A stretch of 64,000 bases of DNA from Serinus canaria (Eukaryota; Chordata; Aves; Passeriformes; Fringillidae): NCBI RefSeq assembly GCF_022539315.1, contig NC_066313.1, positions 65,723,934-65,787,933 of the forward strand, written 5' to 3'. The notes below the pieces were generated by a model. That model was not told the DNA's origin. It was given only the letters and a program-made list of their open reading frames with translations, and did no database searches. A program made the position numbers and the translations under genes. This document shows positions 25,691 to 38,748 of the stretch, piece after piece (position 1 is the stretch's first letter; each line of letters opens with the position of its first letter).

Positions 25691-28600
25691 TCCTTAAACA
25701 GAACTTAGACTACTTTTTTCCCCTGAATTAGGATTTTTCAGTCTCTTGCAGAAACATGCTTCCACTGTTAAATTTGCACCAAGGTTTGTCCAAATAACAA
25801 AGATGACGCAAAAGAGGGCTAAAGAGTAAAAAGAAGAAATGTAAATACATGCAATGCTTTTCATGTTAGTTTTCAAGTTCAACTCAAGATGGTTCATTGT
25901 GCCCGTATTTTACTTAGTGGGGAAAAAAAAGTAGTAAGATATTTTGAAATATATTTTGCTTTTTCAGAAAGTACAAGACAGTCAAAAGTTAAAGCTTCTT
26001 ATTTTTTTGAAATTTGTAGGGGAATTTTTGTCACCTAGATTTGAACAGAGTCCATGGCTGCAAATGTCATTAATATTTTATCATATCAAATATCATTAAT
26101 GGTAGTTGATGATATACAGTACAGTACTGTAATAAAATGAGATGGAGCTATGAGATTGAGATTGAGTAGTTCTCAGGAAAGTTCATGTGTATGCATACAC
26201 ACATCCATTTTCTAGACAGTCTCTTTGAAAGCCTCATGTTCCCCTTTCCAGAAGCATCGTGTTACCTGTCTGAGTAGCTCTCAGGTCATTTAAAGCTGTA
26301 TGTTTTGCCTTAGTGATTTGCAAACAGAGCACTGAAATCCAAAGAGAATTAAATCCTCACAAGTGAGTTAGGAGCATGGTGCTCTCCAGTTGTTTTGTGG
26401 GAAATGAAAAGAAATTGGTCATTAAAAAATCTCTGAAGAGGAAACTATTTCTCTTTGTTGCCAATTGAGCTATTGAGTTCAATTACAGGTGGAAGAACTG
26501 GTCTGTAACCTCGTAAACATTTTTAATCTTGTTTTAAAACCAGTAAGCAGGAATTAATTTAACATACAAATTGGCAGTAGTTAATTCAATGATTAATTGC
26601 TCAGTTACATTTATTTCATACTGACTTTTTTTTCTTTCTCATTTTCCAACTACTTCATCTTATATCCTAGAGATAGGTAAACCAGTTTGGAAAAAATAGA
26701 AATTGCTGTCAAGTTCAAGTTTACAATTCTCCAAGGAGAACCAGGGTTCTTTTAGATCCAGAATATTTTTAAGACATAGCATAATGCTTATTTTTCACTC
26801 TGTGTACACTTTGGGGTCTCTGATATTTGGACATTGGTTTAAAAATTATAATGATAAAATATGGTTTTGACAAAACCACTCATCAGCTAAATTTAGTAGA
26901 TTATGATCAGCAAAATTGATTACATGCTTTATATAACTGGTATGCAGATTAAGAAGTCTATTTTTTTTATTGGTACGTTGACTTTATTTTTAAAATATTC
27001 TATTCAGTTGAAAAATTATTTGTCATTTTATATAAATATATATGACAAGTAGCCCTTTAAATCAAGACAAAAATCAATCCCAAAATTTCTTTTTAAGAAA
27101 AGGCTTTAACTGAAAGGGTACCTCATGGATAGCACTAGCAAGCAATCTTCTGCAGCATTCTTATCAGCATCTCAGAGAGATGGGTTCAGAAATTCCAGTG
27201 GAGCACAGCCTGGAAGCCCTCACTCTTGCTGTGTCTTCAAGATTGATAGAGATAAAACTTGTGAGTATTCCAAGTGAGCCTCTGGATGCTTCTGTGATTT
27301 CTTCTGGAACTAATAATGCTACGGTTAATTAAAGAGGTTGAAATTCCAGTTTTGAGTGTGTTGCCTTTTAGTGAAATACCCTTCAAGATCTTTGTGCTGA
27401 ATAAGCTAGTTACATGATAAGGGTCTCTTACTATGAATTATTTAGTGGATATGTTAATTTTCTATTCAGAAGAAGAAAGCACAAAAAACATATCAGGAGC
27501 TAAATGACATGTATTTTAGAAAAAATATCATGTAATGTCAGCCGAAGCCACGCCCAAACTCCAGCTTACCCTCTGCAAAAATAACTAGGAGCAAAAATAA
27601 CTAGGTATTGCTTTCTTAGATACAGCTGTCTGTATTCTCTTTTGCAATCAAATCAAAATTCCATGATATATGTGAAATTGCTTCATGCCACCAGGACACC
27701 TATGAAATAAAATTAGTATAAAGCAAACTTCACAATGGATCTGATTTGGCAGAGTTACTGAGTTTTGCTGCCCTGTCAGTGAAGCTTCTTTTTGCAAGTG
27801 CTGGAAAATTCCAATGCCTTGTGGCTTAGAAAAGCAAACATAAACCTACAAGGATCATCAAGGATCATAAGCATTATATGTTACAAGCTGATTTTTGAGA
27901 ATTTTTGGTAGGGAAGAGAAGATCTTTGGGTATTTAGTAAGTTCTTACTCCTTTTTGTTTCATGTCTTCCTTTTCACATCATCTTGCTTCTCCCTTTTGT
28001 ATACAAATGCATAAATAAAACAGGGAAAGTGAAGCCCCATTCCTACCTCCAGGCTAGTTACCAAAATTGTATTTTGCTCATCTTCTCAGGAGCAGAGGTG
28101 TTATTTGAAACACAGTGGAATAGGTTAAAAGGAGTCCTGGTGAGCAGCACTTTGTCAGCCAGCTAGGATCCTGAAAATCTGAGTCCTGCTACATGTTTCA
28201 GTCAAAATTTATGCTAAATAAACAGCAGCAAATAGAGTCCACTTCAGCTCAGGATAGTGGGCCAGTGTTTCTCAGAAAGAAACTTGGGTTTATATTTTCT
28301 GTTGCAAAAGGAGAAAGTGAATCCAGTTCCTCTGAGTCCTGTGCATGCGTGTTATTCATATTCACCCCTGGAATAGAAGGAGGCTAGTGTATTATCTGTT
28401 TTTGGTAAAATCATGGCTCCAAATAAAAATTCATTTGCATTTTCTTTCAGTCAAGTCTGATTTGCAAAATACATCTTTTCAGGACAGGCATACATTATTT
28501 GGCAGACTTAATATTTGTGCTTCAGAATATGTGCTGCTCCTAGTAGAATTATGGTGGAAATGTAATGCATTACTCCAACCATGACTGTAGCAATGATTGT

Positions 28601-31600
28601 AAATTATGGAACCATGTACAGTGTTACTGCAAACAATCCAAGCATACATTTAAGTCTTTTGCTTTTCTGAATATGGACATACACCAGAATTTTATGTATC
28701 AAGGTTAAAAATTTGATCATAAATATCCAAAATTAATTTTAAAAAGTCTTATTTCTTCTATATTCAGAATGAAAGGAATGTTAAACAGAGTAATAAATAA
28801 TATGAATTATTAAATACTGAGTTATAGTTCCCTTTAATTAGTAAATAATAAAGGAGGATTGATATATGTGCTTATAATCTTATAAATCTAAAGATTATTA
28901 CTTTGTTGTTAACTTCTTACATGTTTCTTCTAGGCAGATCACTTTATTAAATCTGTGATTTAAGTACTGCTGAAAATCCTGACATACTGACCTGTGAGTA
29001 AATTACATTTCCCTTTTCTTAGTTTGAAAAGTTAATATCTGAATCATACATTTCCAAAACTCCAGTCAGATTCTTGAGATTTGATACTGTATTTATTTTT
29101 TGTGAGGAACCTGTTTTAGCTTCTGTAGAATAAAAGCATGAATTTATGCATTATGAATATGTGTGTGACAGTTTAATCAGGATTTGTCTTGAAACACAAG
29201 TTAATGAACAGTGTTTATTTCAATATGGCTTGAAAAATTCCCTTTTTTTCTCAAAATTAAGGTAATGAATCTACAAATATGAGGACTTTGTATAAAGATA
29301 ATCACCACATTGCTTTGCAGCTAAGCAAATTATACTTCTCAGGTGGCAGTAGGTGGCATTATTACACATAGCCTGCAAATAAGCCTCAGAGCTTCAGGGA
29401 GAAGATGTTGTCCCATGAGCCTTATGTTAAGCTGCACTCTGGCTGAGACTGCAGCCTTTGGAAAGGTGCTTTGAAAGAGGGAGGGCAGTTTCCTCCCTTC
29501 TTTCAAATTTGAGTAAATGCTCAAAACGAAGAGGTTCTCTGTATACCAGGAGTTTTTGTAATTATAGTATTCCTGAGAGGGAGACTCGCTGCTGGTTTTG
29601 GTCCACATTTTTCTGGCTGCTCTGTGTATGTGTGTGTGTGCTGACAGAACAAGCCAGACTTAAAGTTTCTTCTTACTAAGGCCTTATTTTCTCCTTCCCT
29701 TGAAAATTCATGTACAAGTCCCTGAAACTCCACTGCTGAGCAATGAGGCAGGACCACTGTAAGAAGGGATTATTGACATTGAGAGAAGAGGGAACAGCAT
29801 ACAGGGAGCACTATCCCAGTTCAACTTGTACCATCAAAGTCAGTTGTAACATTAAGTCTGTGACTTATTAAATCTTTCTTAAGGAAATCTTCAGATTTAT
29901 CTGACAGCATATGCTTAACACCATTTTAGTTTTCTACCTATCTAAATTAAAAGTGTCCTCCACAGCTTTTCATTGGATAATGTTGCCATAAGTATTAAAA
30001 TATATTTCTGCAGGAAGAATTTTTTTAAAATTTGTAGACTGCTTTGGAAAAATATTTCAATAAGTGATAGTCAGAGCTTCAAATTCTGTCAGTGTGCAAA
30101 CTGCAACCCCTTGCAACCTAATGTGTATCTATACCATACATAATCATAGCTACTCTGCAGCTTGCACTCAAAGCAGGAAAAGAAATTATGGTGGAGATTA
30201 AGAATGTACCAAATGTGTAGAAACAATTGGTAGAACAATTCCTCATGATAATGGACTTAATATACTAGCTACACTAGCTATACTAGCCATACTCTACAAA
30301 GACAAAGATACATCCAGTGGAGAAATCTTTCCCCTTCAAACATGCTTGAGGAAACAGATTTCAATAACAGTAATTTTAATAAAACTCTTAAAAGTATTCC
30401 ACAACATAATGAGCTGAATGAGTTCAGGATTAATTACTACAATCACCTGGCAAGATGAAAGTACTTTCAGTGACCTACATTTGCAGTATTACCTGGGAAC
30501 TGAATAAGGAATTTAGGTGAGACCACCACCACCACTACTACTAGTTGCCAGATGCTGCCCTTTACCTTGAGCTCTATAAAGCAGCACTAACATTTTGCAT
30601 GTCAAGAGTTTGAGTCCTGGACTTTCCATCAATATTGACCCATTTGCTACTGAAAAAGGGCAGATTTCTGACTCTGGGGACAAATAGCATAGAACAACAC
30701 ATAAACTTCCTCTCCTCCTGGAAAGCTGCTTTCTCCACACATTTATTGGGATAATTTCTGGCCTTACTCCATCCCTCATAATTTGCAGAACTTTCTCCAG
30801 ATGACATAGGACAAACTATTCTGAATTTGCTGAAAATTTAACAATATAGATAAGTGTGTGCAAGGACTCCAATCTACCCCGTTCCTTTTCATTTACTGAT
30901 GGGGACACATTCATTAAGCTATTTTGGGGTAAAGAATGATAGATATTCCAGATTCTGCCCTTGTTTATATATTTCTCAATAAATGCATGGAAGTTTTAGA
31001 GAAATCTTTAAATCACACAAGCAGGAGTGAGATCAGAAGCTGGTTCTCAGGGCTGATTTCAAAGACCTAGTCTGAAAGTCCTAAGAGATACTAAGGTATA
31101 AGCTACAGATTCAAGCAACTCCACAATGACAGCTGAGGAGGGAGGAGGACTTTATTAAGGTCCAATTAATTTTGTGTTAAAGTAGCTAGCAAAAAAGGTC
31201 ACATGGATAGCCTGCTAAATAAACCCACCTCTCCCCCCTTTATCTGCAGCAAGTCAAGGCAAATAACTTATACATGAACTAAAACAAATTTTTACAATTT
31301 GTTTGTTATCCATAGACAAAAGAAAAGTCCTGTTCTTGGTGCATCATTTCAGTGCCTCTCCAAGGCGCCGCTTTAAACTTGGTTGGCAAAAGGGCTCTTT
31401 GCCCACTGTAAACTATCTTCATAAAAAATGAGATGGGAAGAGGTCGGTGGAAAAGACAGTGGCATAAATCTCTACCAGAAAGCTTTCTGATCCTGCATAA
31501 ATTCCAAAGATGGGCAACACAGACTGCATAACAGCTAGATAGCTGGATATCCACATGCAGCCCACTGGCAGATTAATAGGAGGGAAAAAGCACTTTCAAG

Positions 31601-32796
31601 TATTTTGTACCCAAAAAAAATAGTCCCATAATAAGAATCACTGGAAGGAATTTAGATAGCCTAGGTTTGTTTGGTGTTGGTTATGGGCTGCTGCAATTTC
31701 CCATTTCAATACTATGTTTCCATGTTTTTGCCTATCCCTAGCAGGTACTAATTTTGTGATGCTTGATCAGCGTGACAGTTATTGACATTTAGGGAAAATG
31801 CATCATTGATTTACTGGTTTTCTGTTACTTTTTCGGAGACAAGCAAAGCGACAGGCACACACAAAGGCTCAAGTTATTTTGGGGCAGCTCCTTTCATAGG
31901 GCTTTCAAATTTCCCTTATTCACAGACGTGAATCAGCTCCACCTAGCTAATGATAGGGGTGCAAAGGAGCTTCTGAGGGGTTGGCTGAGGTTCTCTGTTT
32001 GGGTTTGAATCTGACCCATTGTTATCATGTCTGGGGGCTTGCTTACTTTGAGCCAGGCTGGTCGAGCTGGTACCTGTTAGCCAAATTATCAGTGCAGCTT
32101 TACACCCACTGTAGCTGTGACAGTTTTCCATTCACAGAGTGAAACTGAAGGACCATTGGGAAATATGAACTAAAATTGCTTGAAAAATATTTATCATTTA
32201 CTAGTTGAAGGTAACTGCTAGAAAGATCGTTTCTGATGAAGTCTTATTCCAGGTTTGTCAGAATAATGACTGAAAATGAAAAACTGAAGGCGTTTATTTG
32301 CTCTGGTTGCTGAGTTACAGGGAACGGCAAGTCCTAAGTGTAATGTGAAAGCAGTGAACTCCCAAAGCTTCATGTGTAATGCTCTGGTTTCAAAATGAAA
32401 GGACCAAATTGGAGAGCAATATTTTGCTAAGACTCTTTAAAGAAGCCATCTCTAACTTGGCATACTGACATGCAGGTTTTTCAGGGTCAGATGCAAAGTT
32501 GTACCTCACATGCTTTCCAGCAGAAAAGACCAGGACAGTATGAGGCAGTTCCTTCCAGTGTGGATACCACCAAGATCCTCTGGGGAGACCTGGTCCTAGC
32601 AGGGTGGGAATGCAACACCAGGCAATGAGTGGTAAAGGGCCACGGGGCACTGTATCTGCCATAAGCATCAAGTAACTCATATGTAGCTAATCCAGCATTA
32701 GCTGGGGCCTGGCATGGCTGGAGTAACAGGAACATGACGTGTGGTGGCAGAAATGATTCCTGCAAAAATATGGTTTCAGCTGCAGCTTTCTTTCTG
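25691..32796. other. Unique AT-rich non-coding DNA
   Basis: No gene recognised. Small features only: a 16-base tandem doublet at 27575-27606, a (ACC)n(ACT)n stretch at about 30524-30543, and a slightly GC-richer block at 32480-32765 where two minus-strand frames are open at once (92 and 96 codons, no recognisable domain). The rest shows nothing beyond AT-rich background. Confidence 0.5.
27575..27606. repeat. 16-bp tandem duplication
   Basis: The unit GCAAAAATAACTAGG plus one base occurs twice head to tail with only the last base differing. It is a small recent slippage-type duplication. Confidence 0.9.
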
Positions 32797-32912
32797 GCTT
32801 TGTTTGGGGTTTGGGGTTTGGGGTTTAGTTGTTTTTTGGTTTTTTTTTAATTTTTTTTTTGGTTGGTTTGTTGGTTGGCTGGTTGGTCGGGAGTTTTTTG
32901 GGTTTTTTTAAT
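32797..32912. repeat. GT-rich low-complexity block with GGGGTTT repeats
   Basis: Almost only G and T on the + strand. Three GGGG runs spaced by TTT (32806-32823) are followed by long T runs and then GGTTGGTTTG-type repeats with GGTT and GGCT units. The G runs could fold as a two- or three-layer G-quadruplex with help from a later GG. The GGGGTTT unit resembles a ciliate-type telomere repeat only by coincidence, since bird telomeres use TTAGGG. Confidence 0.9.
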
Positions 32913-35900
32913 GAAGGAAGACTTTGTGGGATTCACATTCTCTGAACCTGAGAGAAGCAATGAGAGAAGCAGAGAAAAGAATAATCAAAACAATTCTTAT
33001 CTCATTTGCTGCTCCTGTGTTGTGCCAAAGTAGAATGCAATATGGAGATTGTTTACCCAAAGTGATGGTGTTTTGTTTCCTTGGCCCATCAGGGCCAGGG
33101 GCGTGTGTCGGGACTGTCAGCTGACTGTCACAAGATTCTGTGCAGCTGAGTTGAGTGGGGTGCTTTGTGCAGATTCAGTTTAGATGTAATGTAATATAGT
33201 GTAATATAATATAGAATAATATAGTATAATAAAGTAATTAATTAGCCTTCTGATATCAATGTAGTCAGATGCCTCATTCCTCCTGGATGTCAGGCAAAAA
33301 TATCACCGATAAGACTTCCTCATTTTTGTGCAGGTATTCAATGGGTATGCATCTATTCATGAAGTGGATATGTATGTACTGTGATCTCCCTGCTCAGCAT
33401 GAAAGGGTTTTTGAATCCACATCTACTGTGTGTAAAGGAGGTTCTGTCAGCACTCTAGGGGCTGACATACAGCTGGTAAAAGTGATGCTTCCATGCATAG
33501 GTGAGCAGGAGAGTCAGCACGAGGGTGTGAGGGCTGTACAGCTGGGCTGAGGCAATCAGCTAGCAGGGCCTGAAGCTTGTACATTCTTGTTTAAGTTCAT
33601 TGACAGTGGGAAAAAAAACAACTTTCAGCATCTTGATTTGTTCCAGATGTAATGGAGTGGGTGGAGAAGAGTTTTGAAGTGTCTCAGACTGTGTTTCCCT
33701 CTAGTTGACAGGGTACTGATCTCCAGGATGTCACGACCAACAACAGCAGAAGTGTTGCCAATGGCATTTATTAAAATTGTTTTGGATCTGCTGCAAATAC
33801 ATAGTTCAACTTGTAGCATTCACTGCAGAAACCATGAGTTCTCTTGGATAGTATCTTTCTAGTAATTTTCATCTTTCATAATAAGCTCAGAGAAATATTT
33901 TCTTTCTACAATGGTGGAGTGAGTCATAGTAGCACTTCTTACTTAAATGTGTTCATGTAGATACTTATGCATTTGATTCATTATGAAACAAAGACTAGAC
34001 TAGAAAAAAGATTGATTTTCTGGTTAACAGAAAAATTCCAGCTTATTTACAGCAACAACAAAGAGTTTGTGTATGCAAACCACTTAAAGAAAAAGAAAGA
34101 ACTCACTTAATTTGTGCCAGGTTTAAATGCCTTTAGCAGTTTTTCATAATGGGCACAACTTCTTGAATGAGATGCCGCTCAATAAACAATTACAGTTAAA
34201 AAAAAAAAATCAAACCCTTATAACTTGGCTTCTGGAGTAGCTTTTCACTAAAGATGTCACCAAATGACACATATCAGAACCTAGTTGTCTGTATCCTTAG
34301 CATGACACACAATGCATTGCCTGCAAGAAACAACCTCTTCTGGCAACTGAGTTCTTTACAATGTTTTCTAAGGAACTGCTAACACTTGTGGTGATTTCCT
34401 CAGAATTCCCTTGTTCTTCCCTGGGTGTGTTTTCCCCTGTTGCAAAGCTGTGAACATTGGAAATTACTACCACATACAATGGCCACCATCATGTCTCCTT
34501 GTGCTGTTGATCTCTCATCCTGTAAATGGCCCTGATTTATGAATTTGCTGAAGAAAAAGGGAGGATAATCTCACAGAAAGTGTTCAGGGATAATCTCATG
34601 GGAGGTTAAGAAGGATTAATGTTATCTTATTGAAATAAAACTAATTTCATGTGTAGAAGGATATATTTTGCCTAAAGAAAGAATGGATAAAATTAAAGCC
34701 TATGCAATACGTTTAGCTGGGTCTCTGAATATATTTGAAAATAATAACTCTTTACTACTTTGTTTAATATGTAATGTGAGCTGAAAACATAAACCAAAGT
34801 TTATATCTCAGGCTTTCCCCTTGTCTGTAACCCAGTTTTTATGAGATATTCTTTTGATGTCATTGTACTTTATTGTGTACACTGATAGGGACTTTAATCC
34901 ACAGATTAATGGCACAACAGAATGACAGTTCCAAAATATGTAGTTGCTTATTCAGAAAACATTAATCTTCAGAGCTGTGTTGTATTTAAGAAGCAATATA
35001 TTGTATAATCCTGTAGAATGCTTTCCTGCATACACATAGTGCTGTGTTACTAAAACCTTTATCAAAAAATACTCAAACCAACTTGTTTATCATTTGTTCT
35101 GCTACAGTTTTCAATAATTAGGGGATCAATTAATTAAAAGATCAAAAGCCCTAATTAGTAGGTCAGTTATGATTCTCCTTTTAAAACATATTTTGTGTGC
35201 TTCTATTTATGAACATAAAATAGCTGTTCATATTGAAGCAATATTCAGGCTTCAAAAAACAGATAGATCTGAAGCCAAAGTTACCTTTTTTCCCCCCTTC
35301 TTAGTTTCTGTCATGCATAATTCTCAAATGAACAACAGGCCCCATGCTGTAGCAAATTAAAAGCCTTTGTATGTAAAGAACATGGAATTGCTGCACATTT
35401 CAAACAGCAGCTCCAGCTCCTGAAAAAACCCTGATGGTGCAAAATGGTAGAAGAATGCACAAGCTTTTTGGAAAGGTAAAATGTTTTAAAGCCTTTTCTG
35501 ATGTGCATGAGCGCATCCCTAATGTTGTTTCTCCTTACCAGAAAAGGCCCTTGTTGACAGGACAAGGTAGCATTCAGAATTTTCAACCTCCAAGGTCCAT
35601 CACCTTTCACACCCACACATCATCCTGCTTTTCCCACCTGCATTTCTCTCAGCTGCAAACATAGAATCAGAACAGAATCATCCTTTTGTCCCTCCTGTAA
35701 CCACACAGCTTACCTCCTCCAAACACTGTTATTGATCAATCCCCATCCCTCCCCCACTTGCCTAAGTCCCACAAACCAAGGTATCAAGCTCTACAGCTCA
35801 TGCACAGCCCACAGGAGAAGACTTTCTCTCCCACCCTCCCATTTCACATCCCACCATCCCTGTCATGGTTGGCTTTGAACCTGGAAATACAAATGTAGAC

Positions 35901-36270
35901 ACTGGTTGAATTTCTGGATTCCTGCAGGATTTTAAGGGATATGCAGTTAAAGATCTCCCAGGTAGGGCTAGGAGCTTTTGCCTTAAATAATTCTATTCTC
36001 AGGAATTTGCTGTACTGATGAAGGAGCAGTTTCATGGTAGGTATTACAAGAGAGACATTTCTGCCTGCTGTGAGCCACCCCTGTGCCACAGACATTGATC
36101 CTGTTATTTGGACTATGGGTCAACAGGCAGGTTCATGGATGTAGTTTGCACATTCTCATGTTATACAATCATGTTCATTCACTGAGGGTTTGCCCCTCAT
36201 CATATGACTTTTTGTAGCATTTGTCACTTTTGCATATTTCTGAACCCTGTTTCATGCCATTTACCAAACA
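32913..36270. other. Unique non-coding DNA
   Basis: Contains an AT-rich pentamer-like stretch at 33186-33240 (listed separately), an A-run near 34198-34209, and a near-repeat of GATAATCTCA about 28 bases apart (34565-34600). A run of AATTA homeodomain-type core motifs occurs at about 35115-35160. The interval 35500-35680 has faint similarity to CR1, too weak to call. No gene recognised. Confidence 0.5.
33186..33240. repeat. AT-rich imperfect short tandem repeat (GTAAT/ATATA units)
   Basis: TAATATAG and TAATATAA-like units recur with small variations across about 55 bases. It is simple-sequence DNA of slippage origin. Confidence 0.8.
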
Positions 36271-36321
36271 AGCCAAAAAAAAAAAAAAAAAGCCAAAAAA
36301 CCCAAACCAAACCAAAAACCA
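36271..36321. repeat. A-rich simple repeat
   Basis: An A17 run (36275-36291) is followed by AGCC, A6, and CCAAA units. It could be a decayed retrotransposon tail, but no body is recognisable upstream. Confidence 0.85.
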
Positions 36322-38712
36322 ACTTTATTTCACTCATATTCCCTCATGCAATTAGTTTATTTCTGCTCTGTCCCCGTTTCTCTTTATTCCTGATATGTGC
36401 TGCTGTGTATACTTAGAAAACAGGCTAGGAAATTAGCACTCTGGGGATAAGCAAATCATGGTTTTCTGTTACATTTTTTTTTTCCATCCTTCCTTAGAAG
36501 TTATTTTTTAGTGAAGCCTGTACTGCAAATGGAATTTATTATTGGAATTACCTTTGTTTCCTTATTCCTAAAAGACAGAAAAATTAAAATTTAAAATTTT
36601 TAAAATACCATGTCTTAAATGCTAAGTTTTCCCAAGGATATTTTAATGGGACAACTTTAAAATAATATATATAGTAGGGTTTGGGGTTTTTCTCTGTGTA
36701 AATGCCACTGTGGTAGCATGTTGTTTACTAATACCATTCCATGAAGTTATGAGCAGGTGGATGCCTATACCCAGGAAAGCATATGGCTGTACAGTTACAC
36801 TCTCTCAAAGCTAAATATTGAGCATGAGCACAAATGTTTTCCGAGTTAAGACTTCAATGAGGACTACAGAGTTAAAAGGCACTGAGAAGAGTTGCACTGT
36901 GGAATATCTCTTATTTATGCCTTTTTTTTCTGAGCACATGAAAGAAGATTCTTTGGATTGTCAGTAAAGATGAAGGTGCTGTATCCATACAGGTAAATTG
37001 AACGTTTACTCAGTCACTGGATTACCTTACATACAGCACTAAATCAATGGGGTTTAGACCTGGGACAGTTGGCATTCTCCCAAACAATTCCTGGGCTATC
37101 TTGGAATATATAGATTGTTACATTATTTTAAAATTCTATTGAAAGTGAATGTTTTAAAATGTAAATTATTTGATCTTATAAATATGGACTGGTCCATATT
37201 ATTGTATTCTTTGCCATAGCAGACTTAACTTTGCCTTTAGAAGTGTTTGATTCTAATAGTTATTTTCAGAGATGAAAATAAAATCTAGCCAACTCAGTTC
37301 TATCAATTATGGGAAATCTTTCTTCCATAAATTAACATTACATAATCAGTCTCTGAATAGTTCCTCAAATTTCACATGGTTATTTCTCAATCACAAATTC
37401 AGTCCTATTTGCAGACATTTTTGTGTAAGTGATTTAAATTTTAGTTGTTTTCTTTTTTTCCTCCCCCAGAAATATGTCAGCAAAGAAACACTATATGTAT
37501 GCATATTTATATATTTATGTATTCATGTCTTGGTTTTTCCTGCTTGCCCATTCTTGGCAAAATTGTGGATTATGCTGATCCTTCTTTTAGAGGTGCAGTG
37601 CGCAAATAATATCTTTAACTAAGTGCACCAGGACCTTGCATTCCTTGCAGTACTATAAGTATTATCAACAGATTCTAACTATGCATCAGCCATGAAAACA
37701 TTACTGCATTACCAAGCTGCAGGAAAGCCTTACCAGCATCCACACAGACAGCAAATAATCAGGTTTTTCAGAATCCCCCTGTCTGCACAACTGAAAGCAT
37801 TACTGCATTTTGCCAGCAGGGAAAGGGGGTATTTAAAAAGCACAGGCAAGCTGCAGCAGCCAGGAAGCACATTTCAACAGCTATTGTCAGTTAAGCTTAT
37901 TGTGAACTAATACCATGCCTCCTTTTATTTTGTCACTGTGTCCTATCTGCCGTCTTCCTGTCCTTCTGCATTTTCCTCCTGGCAGGGCTAGTGCTTATTT
38001 CATAATAACTGTTCTCTCTCTGTGTCAAGGACCCTCTTATGAGTGACTCTTTGTGCTATTTCATCCTGTCTTCCCTTATGCCTTTCTGTTTCTCTGGATT
38101 AAAATACTGCTCAGGCCCCCAGCACCTCCTGCTGAGTGGTGGGGCATCTGTCATGGGCTCTGTCACTCTTCTTGTTCCATTAAGACCAGAACAGATTATT
38201 TTGTCAACTCTGCTGGTTTGTGAACTCATACCAAATGTTTTATTTGCTGGGTCATTTTGTCCAAACTCTTTCATCCCCAGTGGCAGCATTCCTTATTCTC
38301 TTCTCAGAACAGGTGCCATAAGTATTGCTTTATCCCATTCCTCCTATCCCACATTCATCCATTCCTCTCTTTTCTATCCAATGGGCAACTCCAGTTTTTC
38401 TTTCACCAGCTCATATCCTCTTCATATTCCATGACATCATCTTTTGTTTGCAAAATGTGTTATCAATCTGTTCTGTTCTCTTGAGTGCCAGGAATTGCTT
38501 TGTATTTTTGATGGCCTTATCAAGTGTGAAACTGCTAGTGGTTGGAAAGTCAGTTACAGGAGTGCTTCAACCAGGGGTTGTACTAAAGAGATGGCAAAGA
38601 ATGCACACACATCCTTTTCTGTTTGACTTTGCCAAATTCTGGAGTTTTCTACCTATAAATTATTAGTATAGTTCCTAAAACCTGGGTGTGATGGAATATA
38701 ATCTTTCAAAGA
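36322..38712. other. Non-coding DNA with a T/C-biased interval
   Basis: About 37920-38480 is pyrimidine-biased on the + strand. This allows overlapping 131-, 75- and 113-codon frames (38039-38434, 38257-38484, 38325-38666) in all three + frames. Simultaneous openness of several frames argues for composition rather than coding. A 20-bp near-palindrome lies at 37181-37200. Confidence 0.55.
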
Positions 38713-38748
38713 TTTGTCTACTACTTCACAAGTAAAGTAGTAGACAAA
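38713..38748. repeat. Perfect inverted repeat (14-bp arms, 8-nt loop)
   Basis: TTTGTCTACTACTT (38713-38726) is followed after eight bases by its exact reverse complement (38735-38748). It is not followed by a T-run typical of a bacterial terminator and sits in AT-rich vertebrate DNA, so it reads as a local inverted duplication. Confidence 0.9.

Noticed and set aside
32804..32826. Interstitial telomere sequence
   Set aside because: The unit is GGGGTTT, not the vertebrate TTAGGG, and it grades into general GT-rich low-complexity DNA.
35500..35680. Possible further CR1 fragment
   Set aside because: Only scattered similarity (GACAGGACAAGG and an AGAATCA doublet). Too short and inconsistent in orientation to call.
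38039..38666. 131-codon and 113-codon + frames as a gene or exon
   Set aside because: All three + frames are open in parts of this T/C-biased stretch, and the predicted peptides share no known motif.
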